34,219 nucleotides of DNA from Ignavibacteria bacterium (GTDB taxonomy: Bacteria; Bacteroidota; Ignavibacteria; Tepidaquicellales; OLB5): contig JADZAP010000039.1 of the NCBI GenBank assembly GCA_020852705.1, positions 1 to 34,219 of the forward strand. The letters run 5' to 3'. Positions 1-7,723 of this stretch are shown here, one piece after another. Position 1 is the stretch's first letter. Each line of letters begins with the position of its first letter. The translations under genes and the position numbers were made by a program. The notes beneath the pieces were generated by a model, which saw only the letters and a program-made list of their open reading frames with translations, did no database searches and had not been told where the DNA came from.

Positions 1-312
1 GGCAATGCTAAACATGAAGCTGAAGAATTATTTAAAAATTTTCAGGGAATTAAAGATGATGCAAAATATCCCGAACTGGAAACATATAATAAAGATTGGC
101 AAAAAGTTTCGCCGGTTTTAAGGGGATTTCTTGCAGAATTAAAAGATGAAAAACTTAATACTGTTTTTCATGATCCCAAATATCCCGAAATGGATATGCC
201 TTTTTTTGAAATGATAGCTTATTCTATGCACAGAGAGTCTTACCTGATTGGGCAGATTGGACTTTGGAGAAGATTATTAGGCTATCCTGCTATGAAATAC
301 CCGGGAATGTAA
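1..312 (+). CDS. DinB-like protein, 3' part (5' end outside window)
   Basis: An open frame runs from the first base to a TAA at 310-312 and gives the last 103 residues of a protein whose start lies outside the window. The C-terminal segment HRESYLIGQIGLWRRLLG matches the typical last helix of DinB/YfiT-like four-helix-bundle proteins, where a conserved His with helix partners binds a metal. Family members include putative thiol-dependent metalloenzymes; the substrate here cannot be told. The next gene starts 32 nt downstream on the same strand, so the two may be co-transcribed. The family call rests on this C-terminal motif alone. Confidence 0.7.
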   Translation, partial: GNAKHEAEELFKNFQGIKDDAKYPELETYNKDWQKVSPVLRGFLAELKDEKLNTVFHDPKYPEMDMPFFEMIAYSMHRESYLIGQIGLWRRLLGYPAMKYPGM

Positions 313-344
313 AACAAAATAATAAAATACGAAAGGTTACAAAA

Positions 345-785
345 ATGGAAAAACTGAAATTTAATATTCATATAAATGCTCCGCGTGAAAAAGTATGGAA
401 ATGTATGCTTGAGGATAAAACCTACAGAATATGGACAGAAGCTTTTCACCCGGGGAGCTATGCCGTTACCGATTGGCAAAAGGGGAGTAAAGCAAAATTT
501 CTGGGTCCAGAAGGGAGCGGAATGGTTAGCCGTATTGCTGAAAATATTCCAAACGAATTTTTATCAATTGAACATTTGGGAATGATTGTTAATGGTGTTG
601 AAGATACCAATAGTGATGAAGTTAAAGCATGGGCAGGAGCTCATGAAAATTATACTTTTAACAATTCCAATGGCGGTACTGAATTAATCATTGAAATGGA
701 CTCTGATGAAAAATATTCTGATATGTTTAATGGTATGTGGCCAAAAGCTTTAGAAAAATTAAAAGAACTTTCAGAATCAAATTAA
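345..785 (+). CDS. SRPBCC / AHSA1-like domain protein
   Basis: This 146-residue protein begins MEKLKFNIHINAPREKVW and has the pattern of the START-like SRPBCC fold: a first strand, the 'APREKVWKCML' helix, then WTEAFHPGS and a long C-terminal helix (WPKALEKLKELSES). Such proteins bind hydrophobic ligands or, in the AHSA1 branch, resemble Hsp90 activators. No ligand can be inferred. I chose the ATG at 345 because a GAAAGG ribosome-binding site lies at 331-336 and the family alignment begins there. An in-frame ATG at 264 would overlap the upstream gene and add 27 unrelated residues. It sits between the DinB-like and DUF1801 genes, a combination common in small stress or accessory clusters. Confidence 0.8.
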   Translation: MEKLKFNIHINAPREKVWKCMLEDKTYRIWTEAFHPGSYAVTDWQKGSKAKFLGPEGSGMVSRIAENIPNEFLSIEHLGMIVNGVEDTNSDEVKAWAGAHENYTFNNSNGGTELIIEMDSDEKYSDMFNGMWPKALEKLKELSESN

Positions 786-804
786 TCCCTCCTCAATTAT
801 TTAG

Positions 805-1164
805 ATGAACAAAAAATTCAATTCTGTAAATGATTATATGAGTTCTATGAAGCCTGAAGTGCGTAAAACGCTTCAGGCAGTTAGAAAAAGTATTTTATAC
901 TCTGCCAAAGGTTTTACGGAATCAATTAGTTATGGAATACCCGCTTTTAATCTGAAGGGTAAAGCTGTTGTTTATTTTGCAGGTTTTAAAAATCATTGCA
1001 GCTTATATCCAATAACAGGTAATCTTAAACATAAAATTTTAAATAAACCCGGAAAATATAATGTTAAAGCATCAACCCTGCAATATGAAATTGGCAAACC
1101 ACTGCCTTTATATTTAATTAAAATGATTGTGAAAGAAAGAATAAAAAATATTCAAATTAAATAA
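805..1164 (+). CDS. DUF1801 domain protein (YdhG-like)
   Basis: A 119-residue protein with the DUF1801 pattern: an N-terminal 'VNDYMSSMKPEVRKTLQAVR' helix, then ESISYGIPAFNLKGKAVVYFAG, then KNHCSLYP. The family has a fold related to frataxin-like iron chaperones (B. subtilis YdhG/Fra belongs to it), but the biochemical role of most members is unknown. Its length is typical of single-domain members. It starts 19 nt after the SRPBCC gene and probably forms a short operon with it. No secretion signal is seen, so it should be cytoplasmic. Confidence 0.82.
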   Translation: MNKKFNSVNDYMSSMKPEVRKTLQAVRKSILYSAKGFTESISYGIPAFNLKGKAVVYFAGFKNHCSLYPITGNLKHKILNKPGKYNVKASTLQYEIGKPLPLYLIKMIVKERIKNIQIK

Positions 1165-1238
1165 TTAATATATTTTCAGTCTGTTTGGTAATTATTTATT
1201 CAACTGATATACTAAATTTTATTGTTTAATTTGTATTT

Positions 1239-1515
1239 ATGATTAAAGATAAAAAGTTATGGGAAGAATTTGAAAAGAAATGGTATTCTCAAAGGTTTCT
1301 TGTAAAAAGAATATGAAAAGTTTTAACGAAATGACTATAAATGAATTTTTAGAAATTTGGAACGAAAATATGAATTACCGGGAGTGCCTTAAAATTTTTG
1401 ATCAGAACTATAAGAAAGCAATAATTGAAAAAAAGAATTTATTGAACATCCTTTAGAACATCTAATATCTAATCTATTACTCGCTCAAAGAATGCATAAG
1501 AATTTGAAATTGTAA
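1239..1515 (+). pseudogene. Decayed small gene, fragments in three frames
   Basis: Three overlapping open stretches in three different frames read as one broken charged protein. Positions 1239-1316 give a 25-residue piece starting MIKDKKLWEEFEKKW. Positions 1313-1456 give 47 residues including NEFLEIWNENMNYRECLKIF. From about 1435 to the TAA at 1513-1515 comes EFIEHPLEHLISNLLLAQRM. The first piece resembles the start of small uncharacterised proteins beginning (M)IKDKKLWEEFEK. Two frameshifts would be needed to join the pieces. This is inference; chance AT-rich coding is the alternative. It fills the otherwise empty stretch 1165-1536. Confidence 0.4.
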
Positions 1516-1536
1516 ATATTTATTTATTATCTTAAT

Positions 1537-2418
1537 CTATTTACCTTTTTTAAATGCATCCTTAAGTGAATTTTTAATCATCTTTCTGCCTTTATCTCCG
1601 CCAAAATTAATTGTAATTGTTCCCTGATGCGTTAATCCAAGATCCTGATGATTATAAAACCCGTAATCAATTTCAAAAATTGAATAATATAAGCCAATAC
1701 CCCCTGAAAATTTTGTCGGCTCTGTTCCAATTCCTGCCCGGATATCTATCATATCATAAAGCGAATATTCAACTCCAGCTTTAATTGATGTTGTATAGCG
1801 TGTATCCTTTTCAACATCAAGCAGAAAGTTAAGGTCATATCTCGGCTGAACACTTATCCCCGTACGGTAAACCTGAGGCAGTTTGTCATCCTGTGTTCCT
1901 ATCTTTGGTCTGTTCAGATTAAATGCCGTAAAGCCCCATCTTAAAAAATCGGTTAAATATGCAAGTCCCCCAATATCTATGCCAAAAGTAGCAGCTGAAC
2001 CGTAATTCTGTATCTTTAAATTATAGTAATTAAAATTTGCTCCGTAATATATCTTTTTTTTATAATTGTTGCTGTACGATGCAGTTACCGTAATTTCTTT
2101 ATATAATTCAAAACCATAAGTTTTTGCTGAAAGTCCAAATGCACCGTATTTGGTTGGTTCAATATAATTAATTGAGCCGTTTGCAAGCTCTTTTATACCA
2201 AATGGTGCGGGTGAGTAGAATATTGATACTTCGCGGAATGGAAGCTGTGAAAGTCCTGCGGGATTGTAATATACCGCATTTGAATTATTTGCAAGTGATG
2301 TAAATGCTCCGCCAAGTGCAATTGGTTTTGCTCCAATTTCAATCAGTTCAAACTGTGCAAAACTTAAACGGAACGATACAAATAATAAAACAATTATAGT
2401 TTTTAAACTTATTTTCAT
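1537..2418 (-). CDS. PorV/UPF0164-like outer-membrane beta-barrel protein
   Basis: A 293-residue protein with a signal peptide ending at about residue 21 (VSFRLSFAQ). The mature N-terminus carries the signature IGAKPIALGGAFTSLANNSN followed by AVYYNPAGL, typical of the PorV/PorQ/UPF0164 group of FadL-like barrels. The rest is alternating beta-strand with many aromatic and glycine residues. In type IX secretion PorV shuttles cargo at the outer membrane; many paralogues in Ignavibacteria have no assigned role, so the exact member is uncertain. The C-terminus is odd: after a barrel-like strand (GTITINFGG) comes a basic tail, DKGRKMIKNSLKDAFKKGK, instead of the usual terminal aromatic strand. It is transcribed divergently from the DUF4835 gene. 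Confidence 0.72.
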   Translation of the reverse strand: MKISLKTIIVLLFVSFRLSFAQFELIEIGAKPIALGGAFTSLANNSNAVYYNPAGLSQLPFREVSIFYSPAPFGIKELANGSINYIEPTKYGAFGLSAKTYGFELYKEITVTASYSNNYKKKIYYGANFNYYNLKIQNYGSAATFGIDIGGLAYLTDFLRWGFTAFNLNRPKIGTQDDKLPQVYRTGISVQPRYDLNFLLDVEKDTRYTTSIKAGVEYSLYDMIDIRAGIGTEPTKFSGGIGLYYSIFEIDYGFYNHQDLGLTHQGTITINFGGDKGRKMIKNSLKDAFKKGK

Positions 2419-2529
2419 TTTGGTTATATTAAAATATGCAAATAATCAAAAGTTTTCACTATTATTTTATGGTTTAAACAGAGTGAATTGATTATCACAG
2501 CCCAAATTATTAATTTGAAATGTAAAAAT

Positions 2530-3474
2530 ATGAATTATTTGTTAAAAATGCAAAAATTTTCGGTAAAATTATGTATTTTATTTGCATTGGCTTCCTTTAC
2601 ACTTATCAGTAATCAAGCCAGCTCACAAGAGCTTGATGCAATTGTGGATGTTGACCTTTCTGCAATTAATATTGATGTAAGAGACAGACTTTCTACCTTT
2701 AAAACAGAAGTGCAAAACTATCTTAACAGAACCCGGTTTACAGATGAAAATATTGCAAACGATGTTCGCGGAAAACCGTATAAAATAAAAGTAAATTTTT
2801 CATTCTACTTTAAAAATGCTACCGGAATAGATAGCTACGAAGCTCAACTGGTAGTTAGTGTTCAAAGAAATATTTACAAAACACAGAACTTTACTACAGT
2901 ATTCAGGGTAAAAGATGAGTCATGGGGATTTAATTATGTAAAAGGTCAGAACTTCTATCACGATGACCTGAAATATAATAACCTTACAAGTTTTCTGGAT
3001 TATTATGCTTACATGATAATTGGATATGATGATGATTCATGGGAGCCTGCATTGGGGACAAAAAGATTTCAGAGTGCACAGAATATTGTTAATCTGGCTA
3101 TTGCCAACAGTGATGGCAGAGGGTGGATTGATAACTCCAGCTTAAAACAGTCTAGAAGTGTCTATCCAAGTGAACTGCTGAATTCCAAATATGATAAATT
3201 CCGCAGAGCTGTGTGGATGTATCATTTTGCAGGTATTGATTCCCTGCAATATGATAAAAAAGAAGCCCTTGAAAAAATTGCTGAAGCACTTGATATTATT
3301 GGCAAGTTTAAAAAAACCGAAATAAGATCATTTACCATAAAACAATTTTTTGATGCAAAATACATGGAAATTGCTTCAGCTCTTGTGGATTATTATGATA
3401 AATCTATTTACCGCAGACTTATGGATTATGACCCAGACCATACTTCAACTTACGATGAGTATGCCAAGAAATAA
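2530..3474 (+). CDS. DUF4835 family protein (PorD-like, type IX secretion associated)
   Basis: About 314 residues from ATG 2530, with a hydrophobic signal peptide (LCILFALASFTLISNQASSQ) and a mature start of ELDAIVDVD. The DUF4835 pattern is visible: 'VRDRLSTFKTEVQNYLNRTRFT', a strand-rich centre, 'SFLDYYAYMIIGYDDDSW' and 'YPSELLNSKYDKFRRAVWMYHFAGIDSL'. In Porphyromonas a member of this family is linked to the type IX secretion system as PorD; I recall that association rather than deriving it here. The frame extends to a TTG at 2488, but ATG 2530 (or ATG 2548) leaves a cleaner signal peptide. No strong ribosome-binding site separates the choices. It is followed after 47 nt by another envelope gene. 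Confidence 0.75.
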   Translation: MNYLLKMQKFSVKLCILFALASFTLISNQASSQELDAIVDVDLSAINIDVRDRLSTFKTEVQNYLNRTRFTDENIANDVRGKPYKIKVNFSFYFKNATGIDSYEAQLVVSVQRNIYKTQNFTTVFRVKDESWGFNYVKGQNFYHDDLKYNNLTSFLDYYAYMIIGYDDDSWEPALGTKRFQSAQNIVNLAIANSDGRGWIDNSSLKQSRSVYPSELLNSKYDKFRRAVWMYHFAGIDSLQYDKKEALEKIAEALDIIGKFKKTEIRSFTIKQFFDAKYMEIASALVDYYDKSIYRRLMDYDPDHTSTYDEYAKK

Positions 3475-3521
3475 TTTAAAACGTATATTGTGAAGTTAAA
3501 TAAAATATCTAAAATAAAACC

Positions 3522-4220
3522 ATGAATAAAACTTATTTTTACAGAACTTTTTTTATTATTTTTCTAAGTATCTCTTTTATTTCTGTTTCTTTTGCCGGTG
3601 ATCCTTACAACAGGGTTAACAGTAAAGAAATTAAACTGCTTGATAAAGAAGCAGGTAAACTGGTTAAAAAACGTAATTCACTCTTTAGTCTTGATGCTGA
3701 TATTAAGTTTGGAGTCGGAATTTCCAACACACATTTTGAACTTAATAAACCCGATACAACAGGTCAATTAACAACAACATCTTCAAAAGTTGGTCCTACA
3801 ATTGCCGCAACACTTTCACTTAATTTCTTTGGGTTTGGTTTTACAACCGGATTTGCCTACGGTAATAAAGGTTTTGAAAGTTCTAACGGCAATAAAAATA
3901 ATTTGAATTATTTCAATATTCCGCTTTTGATTTATTTTGATTTTAACGTTGGTGAAAAAGTTAGAGTTGAAGGGAATTTAGGACCCTACTTTGGTCTGCT
4001 TACCTCACAGGATCAAAATACTCTGTACAAAGCTAAAAATTTTGATTTCGGCGTAACAGGCGAGCTTCAGTTTGCTTATATGTTTAATAATTACATGGGA
4101 GTACTTCTTGGCGGTAATTATGAATACGGCGGATTGAATAATCTAAGCAATAATGAGCTTGTAAAACGTATGAATACTTCTACTATTAATATTTATACGG
4201 GATTGAAATTTGAACTGTAA
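3522..4220 (+). CDS. Outer-membrane beta-barrel protein (PorT-like fold)
   Basis: 232 residues with a signal peptide (FIIFLSISFISVSFAG). The mature part is a short polar stretch (KEIKLLDKEAGKLVKKRN) and then alternating strands: GFGFTTGFAYGNKGFES, NYFNIPLLIYFDFNVGEKV, VEGNLGPYFGLLTS, FGVTGELQFAYMF and INIYTGLKFEL. The 'YFNIPLLIYF' and 'G.GPYFG.L' segments and the terminal aromatic strand are typical of the eight-stranded outer-membrane barrel family that includes PorT. The role cannot be determined. It lies between the DUF4835 gene and a lipoprotein gene, and the promoter of the latter overlaps its 3' end. Confidence 0.72.
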   Translation: MNKTYFYRTFFIIFLSISFISVSFAGDPYNRVNSKEIKLLDKEAGKLVKKRNSLFSLDADIKFGVGISNTHFELNKPDTTGQLTTTSSKVGPTIAATLSLNFFGFGFTTGFAYGNKGFESSNGNKNNLNYFNIPLLIYFDFNVGEKVRVEGNLGPYFGLLTSQDQNTLYKAKNFDFGVTGELQFAYMFNNYMGVLLGGNYEYGGLNNLSNNELVKRMNTSTINIYTGLKFEL

Positions 4221-4233
4221 ATACTTATTTTTG
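4203..4233 (+). promoter_or_regulatory. Bacteroidota-type promoter for the lipoprotein gene
   Basis: TTG at 4203-4205 is separated by 20 nt from TATTTTTG at 4226-4233, which matches the TTG...TAnnTTTG consensus of the Bacteroidota housekeeping sigma factor. The expected start point at about 4240 would leave a leader of about 36 nt before the ATG at 4276. The upstream box overlaps the end of the preceding barrel gene. Predicted from sequence only. Confidence 0.45.
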
Positions 4234-4264
4234 CCGTTAATAGGTATAAAATTTTTTATAATTT

Positions 4265-4270
4265 AAGGAG
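4265..4270 (+). promoter_or_regulatory. Shine-Dalgarno site for the 222-residue lipoprotein
   Basis: AAGGAG lies five bases before the ATG at 4276. Few genes in this window have such a clear ribosome-binding site, so it fixes this start. Confidence 0.6.
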
Positions 4271-4275
4271 AAAAT

Positions 4276-4944
4276 ATGAAATTAATTTTCAGTTTTAAAT
4301 ATATTTTTGCATTTTTAATTACTGTTACTATTGGTTTTTCATTGCTTAGCGGCTGTGATGATTCTGGTGTTGAGCAAAATCCAACTGTCGATTCAGGTGT
4401 TGTACATTTTGATAGTATTGGCGTTGTTGATGGAATTGGAAATGTTATGAATAGCATTAATCTTTATAATGGTACAACAGTTGAAAGAGATAGTGTATCT
4501 AAAGATGCTAATTTAACTGATTCTGCCGGCACTTTAATGAATTATATGCTTCGTTCCGGTGATTTAACTGATCAGAATGTAGTTCCCGGTTTTCAGACCA
4601 GATTCAACAGGATATACGCCGCATTGACGCAGGCACAGTTTGATACTATAACTAAAATTCCTGTTGGCAGAGATACCGTTCTTCCTGATATTGATTTTAC
4701 CGCAGATGATACTTATGGCAGTGGAGCTTGGGGTTATTTTAATCTACCAATGTCAACTTCAGACTCAAAACCGGTATTTTCGTTTTGGCTTAAAGGAAAA
4801 TCTGCTAACTTTATCGGCAGAAATGTATATGGAATTATTTACCCAAGAGAAGCTTCCTTAGATGGTAACGGAAATTTCAGGATGTCATTTGAAGTTAAAA
4901 TAAATGTAATGGGTTATAACCATTTTTACCACGCTGCTCATTAA
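4276..4944 (+). CDS. Putative lipoprotein of unknown function
   Basis: 222 residues with a lipoprotein signal: a hydrophobic segment from residue 9 and the lipobox LLSGC (Cys27), followed by an acidic DDSG, which suggests an outer-membrane lipoprotein. The mature part is rich in Asp, Thr and Ser, with segments such as DSVSKDANLTDSAGTLMNYM and VNVM-type strands near the end. I do not recognise a catalytic domain; it reads like a beta-rich surface protein. The start is fixed by AAGGAG at 4265-4270. It has its own predicted promoter and is followed by a strong terminator, so it may be a single-gene unit. Function unknown. Confidence 0.75.
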   Translation: MKLIFSFKYIFAFLITVTIGFSLLSGCDDSGVEQNPTVDSGVVHFDSIGVVDGIGNVMNSINLYNGTTVERDSVSKDANLTDSAGTLMNYMLRSGDLTDQNVVPGFQTRFNRIYAALTQAQFDTITKIPVGRDTVLPDIDFTADDTYGSGAWGYFNLPMSTSDSKPVFSFWLKGKSANFIGRNVYGIIYPREASLDGNGNFRMSFEVKINVMGYNHFYHAAH

Positions 4945-4968
4945 TTTAACTGATTAAAATTAATTCTT

Positions 4969-4994
4969 AAGGCGGGTTACTAACCCGCCTTTTT
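4969..4994 (+). terminator. Rho-independent terminator
   Basis: GGCGGGTT (4971-4978), loop ACT, AACCCGCC (4982-4989), followed by TTTTT. Flanking AA/TT pairs lengthen the stem. It ends the plus-strand lipoprotein unit. The A-run needed for the opposite direction is short, so it is probably mainly plus-strand. Confidence 0.9.
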
Positions 4995-5036
4995 AGTTGT
5001 TTAAAACTATATACTAATTTATCCTTTTTGTATAAA

Positions 5037-5813
5037 TCACAATTTGTATAATTTCCTTGCATTTTCAGTTGTAACTCTTATTAATTCATCAACCTCTATT
5101 CCTTTAAGCTCTGCAATTTTTTCTGCGGTATATTTTAAATATGATGGTTCGTTCTGCTTTCCGCGGTAGGGAACGGGGGGCAAGTAAGGAGTATCTGTTT
5201 CTAGCAGTAAATGTTCAGCTCCTGTATTTCTAACAATATCGTATGCTGTATATGTCCCTTCATTTGGCTTATATGTTATGTTGCCTGTAAACGAAATATA
5301 AAATCCCATATCAATACATTCCTTTGCTTCTTTTAATCCGGCACTGAATGAATGAAACTGTCCCTTTAATTTGCCTACATCATATTCAGATTTAACTATT
5401 CTCATCAAATCTTCAGTTGATCTTCTGTTATGCAGAATTACCGGCAAACCTGTACGCTTTGCAATTTGAAGTTGCTCAGTCAGAACAGATATTTCAAGTT
5501 CTTTATCATAAGGCTCCCAATAATAATCCAGCCCGATTTCACCAATTGCAGCAACCTTGTTTTCTTTTGCAAGCTCCTCTATTTTTGGCAATTGGGCTTC
5601 GTCAAAATCCTTTAGCTCAGTTGGGTGTATTCCAACAGCTGCAAAAAGCATTTTATGCTTTTGAACAAGCTCAACAATTTCAATGGAAGTTTGGTAAGAT
5701 GTTGCCGGTACAATTATAGCATCAATACCTGCATCAATTGCTCTTGATAGAATTTCATCAATATTTTTTAATATATCCGGATAATTTAAATGCGCATGTG
5801 TATCTATGAACAT
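5037..5813 (-). CDS. tatD: TatD family metal-dependent hydrolase / DNase
   Basis: 258 residues of a TIM-barrel amidohydrolase. The metal ligands of the TatD family are in place: His6-x-His8 in DTHAHLN, Glu92 in GEIGLDYY, His128 in PVILHNR, His154 in GQFHSFSAG and Asp207 in LETDTPYLPP. The length is that of the family. TatD proteins act as cytoplasmic 3'-5' exonucleases or deoxyribonucleases, with proposed roles in DNA repair and RNA quality control; the natural substrate varies. It has no secretion signal. It is convergent with the lipoprotein gene at 4276, and the 66-bp repeats lie upstream of it. Confidence 0.93.
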   Translation of the reverse strand: MFIDTHAHLNYPDILKNIDEILSRAIDAGIDAIIVPATSYQTSIEIVELVQKHKMLFAAVGIHPTELKDFDEAQLPKIEELAKENKVAAIGEIGLDYYWEPYDKELEISVLTEQLQIAKRTGLPVILHNRRSTEDLMRIVKSEYDVGKLKGQFHSFSAGLKEAKECIDMGFYISFTGNITYKPNEGTYTAYDIVRNTGAEHLLLETDTPYLPPVPYRGKQNEPSYLKYTAEKIAELKGIEVDELIRVTTENARKLYKL

Positions 5814-5891
5814 ATTGTTATTTTTATTTTATATTCATCACTTCTTTTAAAAAACGGATTGTCAAAAGTACCCCTTACCGGAGTGACTAGT

Positions 5892-6089
5892 CTTGTAAAG
5901 GAGAAGTTATAAACTCTTTATCCTCCTCTCCTCTTTGTAGAGGGGTTATGTGCCTGCCTTGTAAAGGAGAAGTTATAAACTCTTTATCCCCCTCTCCTCT
6001 TAGGAGAGGGGTTAGGTGCCTGCCTTGTAAAGGAGAGGAAATAAACTCTTTATCCCCCTCTCCTCTTAGGAGAGAGGTTAGGGGAGAGG
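5892..6089. repeat. Three tandem 66-bp intergenic repeats with a GC-rich palindrome
   Basis: Units begin with CTTGTAAAGGAGA at 5892, 5958 and 6024, an exact 66-nt period. Each holds a palindrome. The middle unit is perfect: CCCCTCTCCT (5989-5998), loop CTT, AGGAGAGGGG (6002-6011). The first and third units carry small changes. Degenerate pieces with CTTGTAAAG or CTTTGTAAAGG continue to about 6161. The array sits between the starts of tatD and the ends of the nuclease gene. A further copy of the palindrome and of CTTGTAAAG is at 33998-34060. The spacing is too uniform and the units too similar for a CRISPR array. It looks like a dispersed REP-like element. Confidence 0.85.
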
Positions 6090-6170
6090 TAATATACTTT
6101 TTAATCCCAAAGGTCCTTCATTGTAAAACCCTGCCTTGTAAAGTCCTGCTTTGTAAAGGAGATATATAAT

Positions 6171-7154
6171 TTATTCCTCCCAAATCTGGGTTTTATCTTC
6201 TATGATTATTTGCATTCTGCCTTTATATTCTGTAAGTTTACCCTTAACATACAAATAGTATCCTTTGGGATTTTCAAGGTTTAACTTTTTCATCAGGTTA
6301 AAGTACTGTTTAAAAAATACCAGATCTAATGTATCATCATCATTAATTTCAAGTTTGGCAATATGGGGATTGTTATCCGTTACAACTCTTGAAATATTTC
6401 CGAACACTATAACAGTATCTTCTAAATGCTTTTCTAATTTATTAAAATCACTTTGGTCAAGCATACTGTAATAACCGGGTTTGCCTGCATACTTATCTTC
6501 AAATCGTTTTATCTGATCAGCTCGCTTATCCCACCATTCAATTCGCTCGGGATAGTCTGGATAGCATAATTCCTTGCCGCTCCATATCCCAAGTTTATTA
6601 TCCTGAGCATATTTTTGTGCTGCTTTAAATTCCTTATCAAATCTGGCTGAATAACCGTATTTACTAAAGTAAGGTGAGTATCCCTGCTTTACACACTCAA
6701 TATTATAATTAAACTCAGTACCATCATCTTTAATTGCAATAATATACACAAGGTAACGGTTATACATATCAATTACTCTTTTATAATCATCTACCTCAAG
6801 TCTAACTTTTGTTACATCCTTAAACAACTTTTTTGTCCATTGCCAGGTATCGTAACCAAAAGGAGAATCAACCTTAGCAGGTTTGCCTGATGAATCCTTT
6901 TGGCTTGAATAAAAATCAAGCCAATTGCCTGCCAAATCATTTGATTTCATCTCAGCATCTGCATCTTTAAATGTTTCCTCTGTATCAATACCCAATAAAC
7001 GTGTTGACCTGTCTAATCCTTCAAACCTGAAAGTATCACCGTCAAGTATTTTTTGAACGCGGAATTCACCAACAATAAATTCCTGCTGGCAGTAAGCCTG
7101 CTGAAAAATAAACAGCAAAAATATAAGAAATCTTAATTTTATTAAATATTTCAT
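6171..7154 (-). CDS. Secreted SNase-like nuclease with C-terminal OB domain
   Basis: 327 residues from ATG 7154 (an in-frame TTG at 7163 would add three). After a signal peptide ending near QQAYCQ comes a staphylococcal-nuclease-like domain with all key residues: Asp40 in DGDT, Arg52, Asp57, Thr58 and Glu60 in RLLGIDTEE, and Arg133 in DMYNRYLVYI. These match D21, R35, D40, T41, E43 and R87 of the Staphylococcus enzyme. Family members cut DNA and RNA with calcium. A second module, about residues 247-327 (VIVFGNISRVV ... VKGKLTEYKGRMQIIIED), has the strand pattern of a nucleic-acid-binding OB fold. The protein is probably periplasmic or secreted. It lies just downstream of the 66-bp repeats on the minus strand, which would fall in its 3' untranslated region. 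Confidence 0.88.
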   Translation of the reverse strand: MKYLIKLRFLIFLLFIFQQAYCQQEFIVGEFRVQKILDGDTFRFEGLDRSTRLLGIDTEETFKDADAEMKSNDLAGNWLDFYSSQKDSSGKPAKVDSPFGYDTWQWTKKLFKDVTKVRLEVDDYKRVIDMYNRYLVYIIAIKDDGTEFNYNIECVKQGYSPYFSKYGYSARFDKEFKAAQKYAQDNKLGIWSGKELCYPDYPERIEWWDKRADQIKRFEDKYAGKPGYYSMLDQSDFNKLEKHLEDTVIVFGNISRVVTDNNPHIAKLEINDDDTLDLVFFKQYFNLMKKLNLENPKGYYLYVKGKLTEYKGRMQIIIEDKTQIWEE

Positions 7155-7276
7155 ATAGTACAAATTAACGTTTTTAATTATTAATTATAAAGGAAATTAA
7201 ATTTCAGTGAAAAATTATGATGCTAAATAGCTGCTATTATTTTAAATATGTGCATTCAATAGAAACGGTATTATAT

Positions 7277-7306
7277 AAAAAAAAAGAGCCGGGTTATTAA
7301 ACCGGC
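7277..7306 (-). terminator. Terminator downstream of rpsR
   Basis: Read on the minus strand, GCCGG and CCGGC arms (with T-A pairs inside) at 7288-7306 are followed by a run of eight or nine T. It lies about 60 nt past the rpsR stop codon. Confidence 0.75.
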
Positions 7307-7364
7307 GTCTTTATGCTTATCGGAACCTGTATTTTTATATTCCTGATACAAGCAAATAATAATT

Positions 7365-7655
7365 CTACGGTCTAAACTCTTCACTTACAAACGGCATTAA
7401 TGCAAGCTGTCGCGCCCTTTTTATTGCTTCTGTAAGCTGCCTCTGCATCTTTGAGCTGATACCTGTTATTCTTGAAGGTAGTATTTTGCCCTGTTCATTT
7501 ACAAATCTTGCAAGAAGACGTGTATCTTTGTAATCAATATATTTGATGCCTCTTGTTTTAAGCGGATCAACTTTTTTTCTCCGCTGCTGCTGCTGCTTCT
7601 GATTCATCTGCATCTGCTTGTAATGGCTTTGTTCTTCTTTTTTGTTCTTTCTCAT
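7365..7655 (-). CDS. rpsR: 30S ribosomal protein S18
   Basis: 96 residues. The C-terminal two thirds is S18: [30 protein letters not shown] and [19 protein letters not shown], which is the core that binds 16S rRNA next to S6. The GIKYIDYKD form is usual in Bacteroidota. It has no cysteine at all, so it is a zinc-free S18. The N-terminus (about 30 residues) is lengthened and very rich in Gln, Lys and Met ([15 protein letters not shown]). rpsF, ssb and rplI, the usual neighbours, are absent from this window, so the gene is separated from the S6-S18-L9 cluster. A terminator follows on the same strand. Confidence 0.95.
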   Translation of the reverse strand: MRKNKKEEQSHYKQMQMNQKQQQQRRKKVDPLKTRGIKYIDYKDTRLLARFVNEQGKILPSRITGISSKMQRQLTEAIKRARQLALMPFVSEEFRP

Positions 7656-7723
7656 TCTAAAATAGATTTAATATTATTTTTATTTAATTTTCTTATTTCT
7701 AGTTTCACGTTTAACTTTTCACA

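Noticed and set aside
5417-5719. 100-codon plus-strand frame opposite tatD
   Set aside because: It lies wholly inside tatD, whose metal ligands are all conserved on the other strand.
5892-6161. CRISPR-like array
   Set aside because: The units are 66 bp and nearly identical throughout with no unique spacers, there are only three, and no cas gene is near.
5948-6169. 73-codon open frame through the 66-bp repeats
   Set aside because: The repeat length is a multiple of three, so the frame stays open by default; the peptide (SLSPSPLRRGVR repeated) is only a translation of the palindromic repeat.
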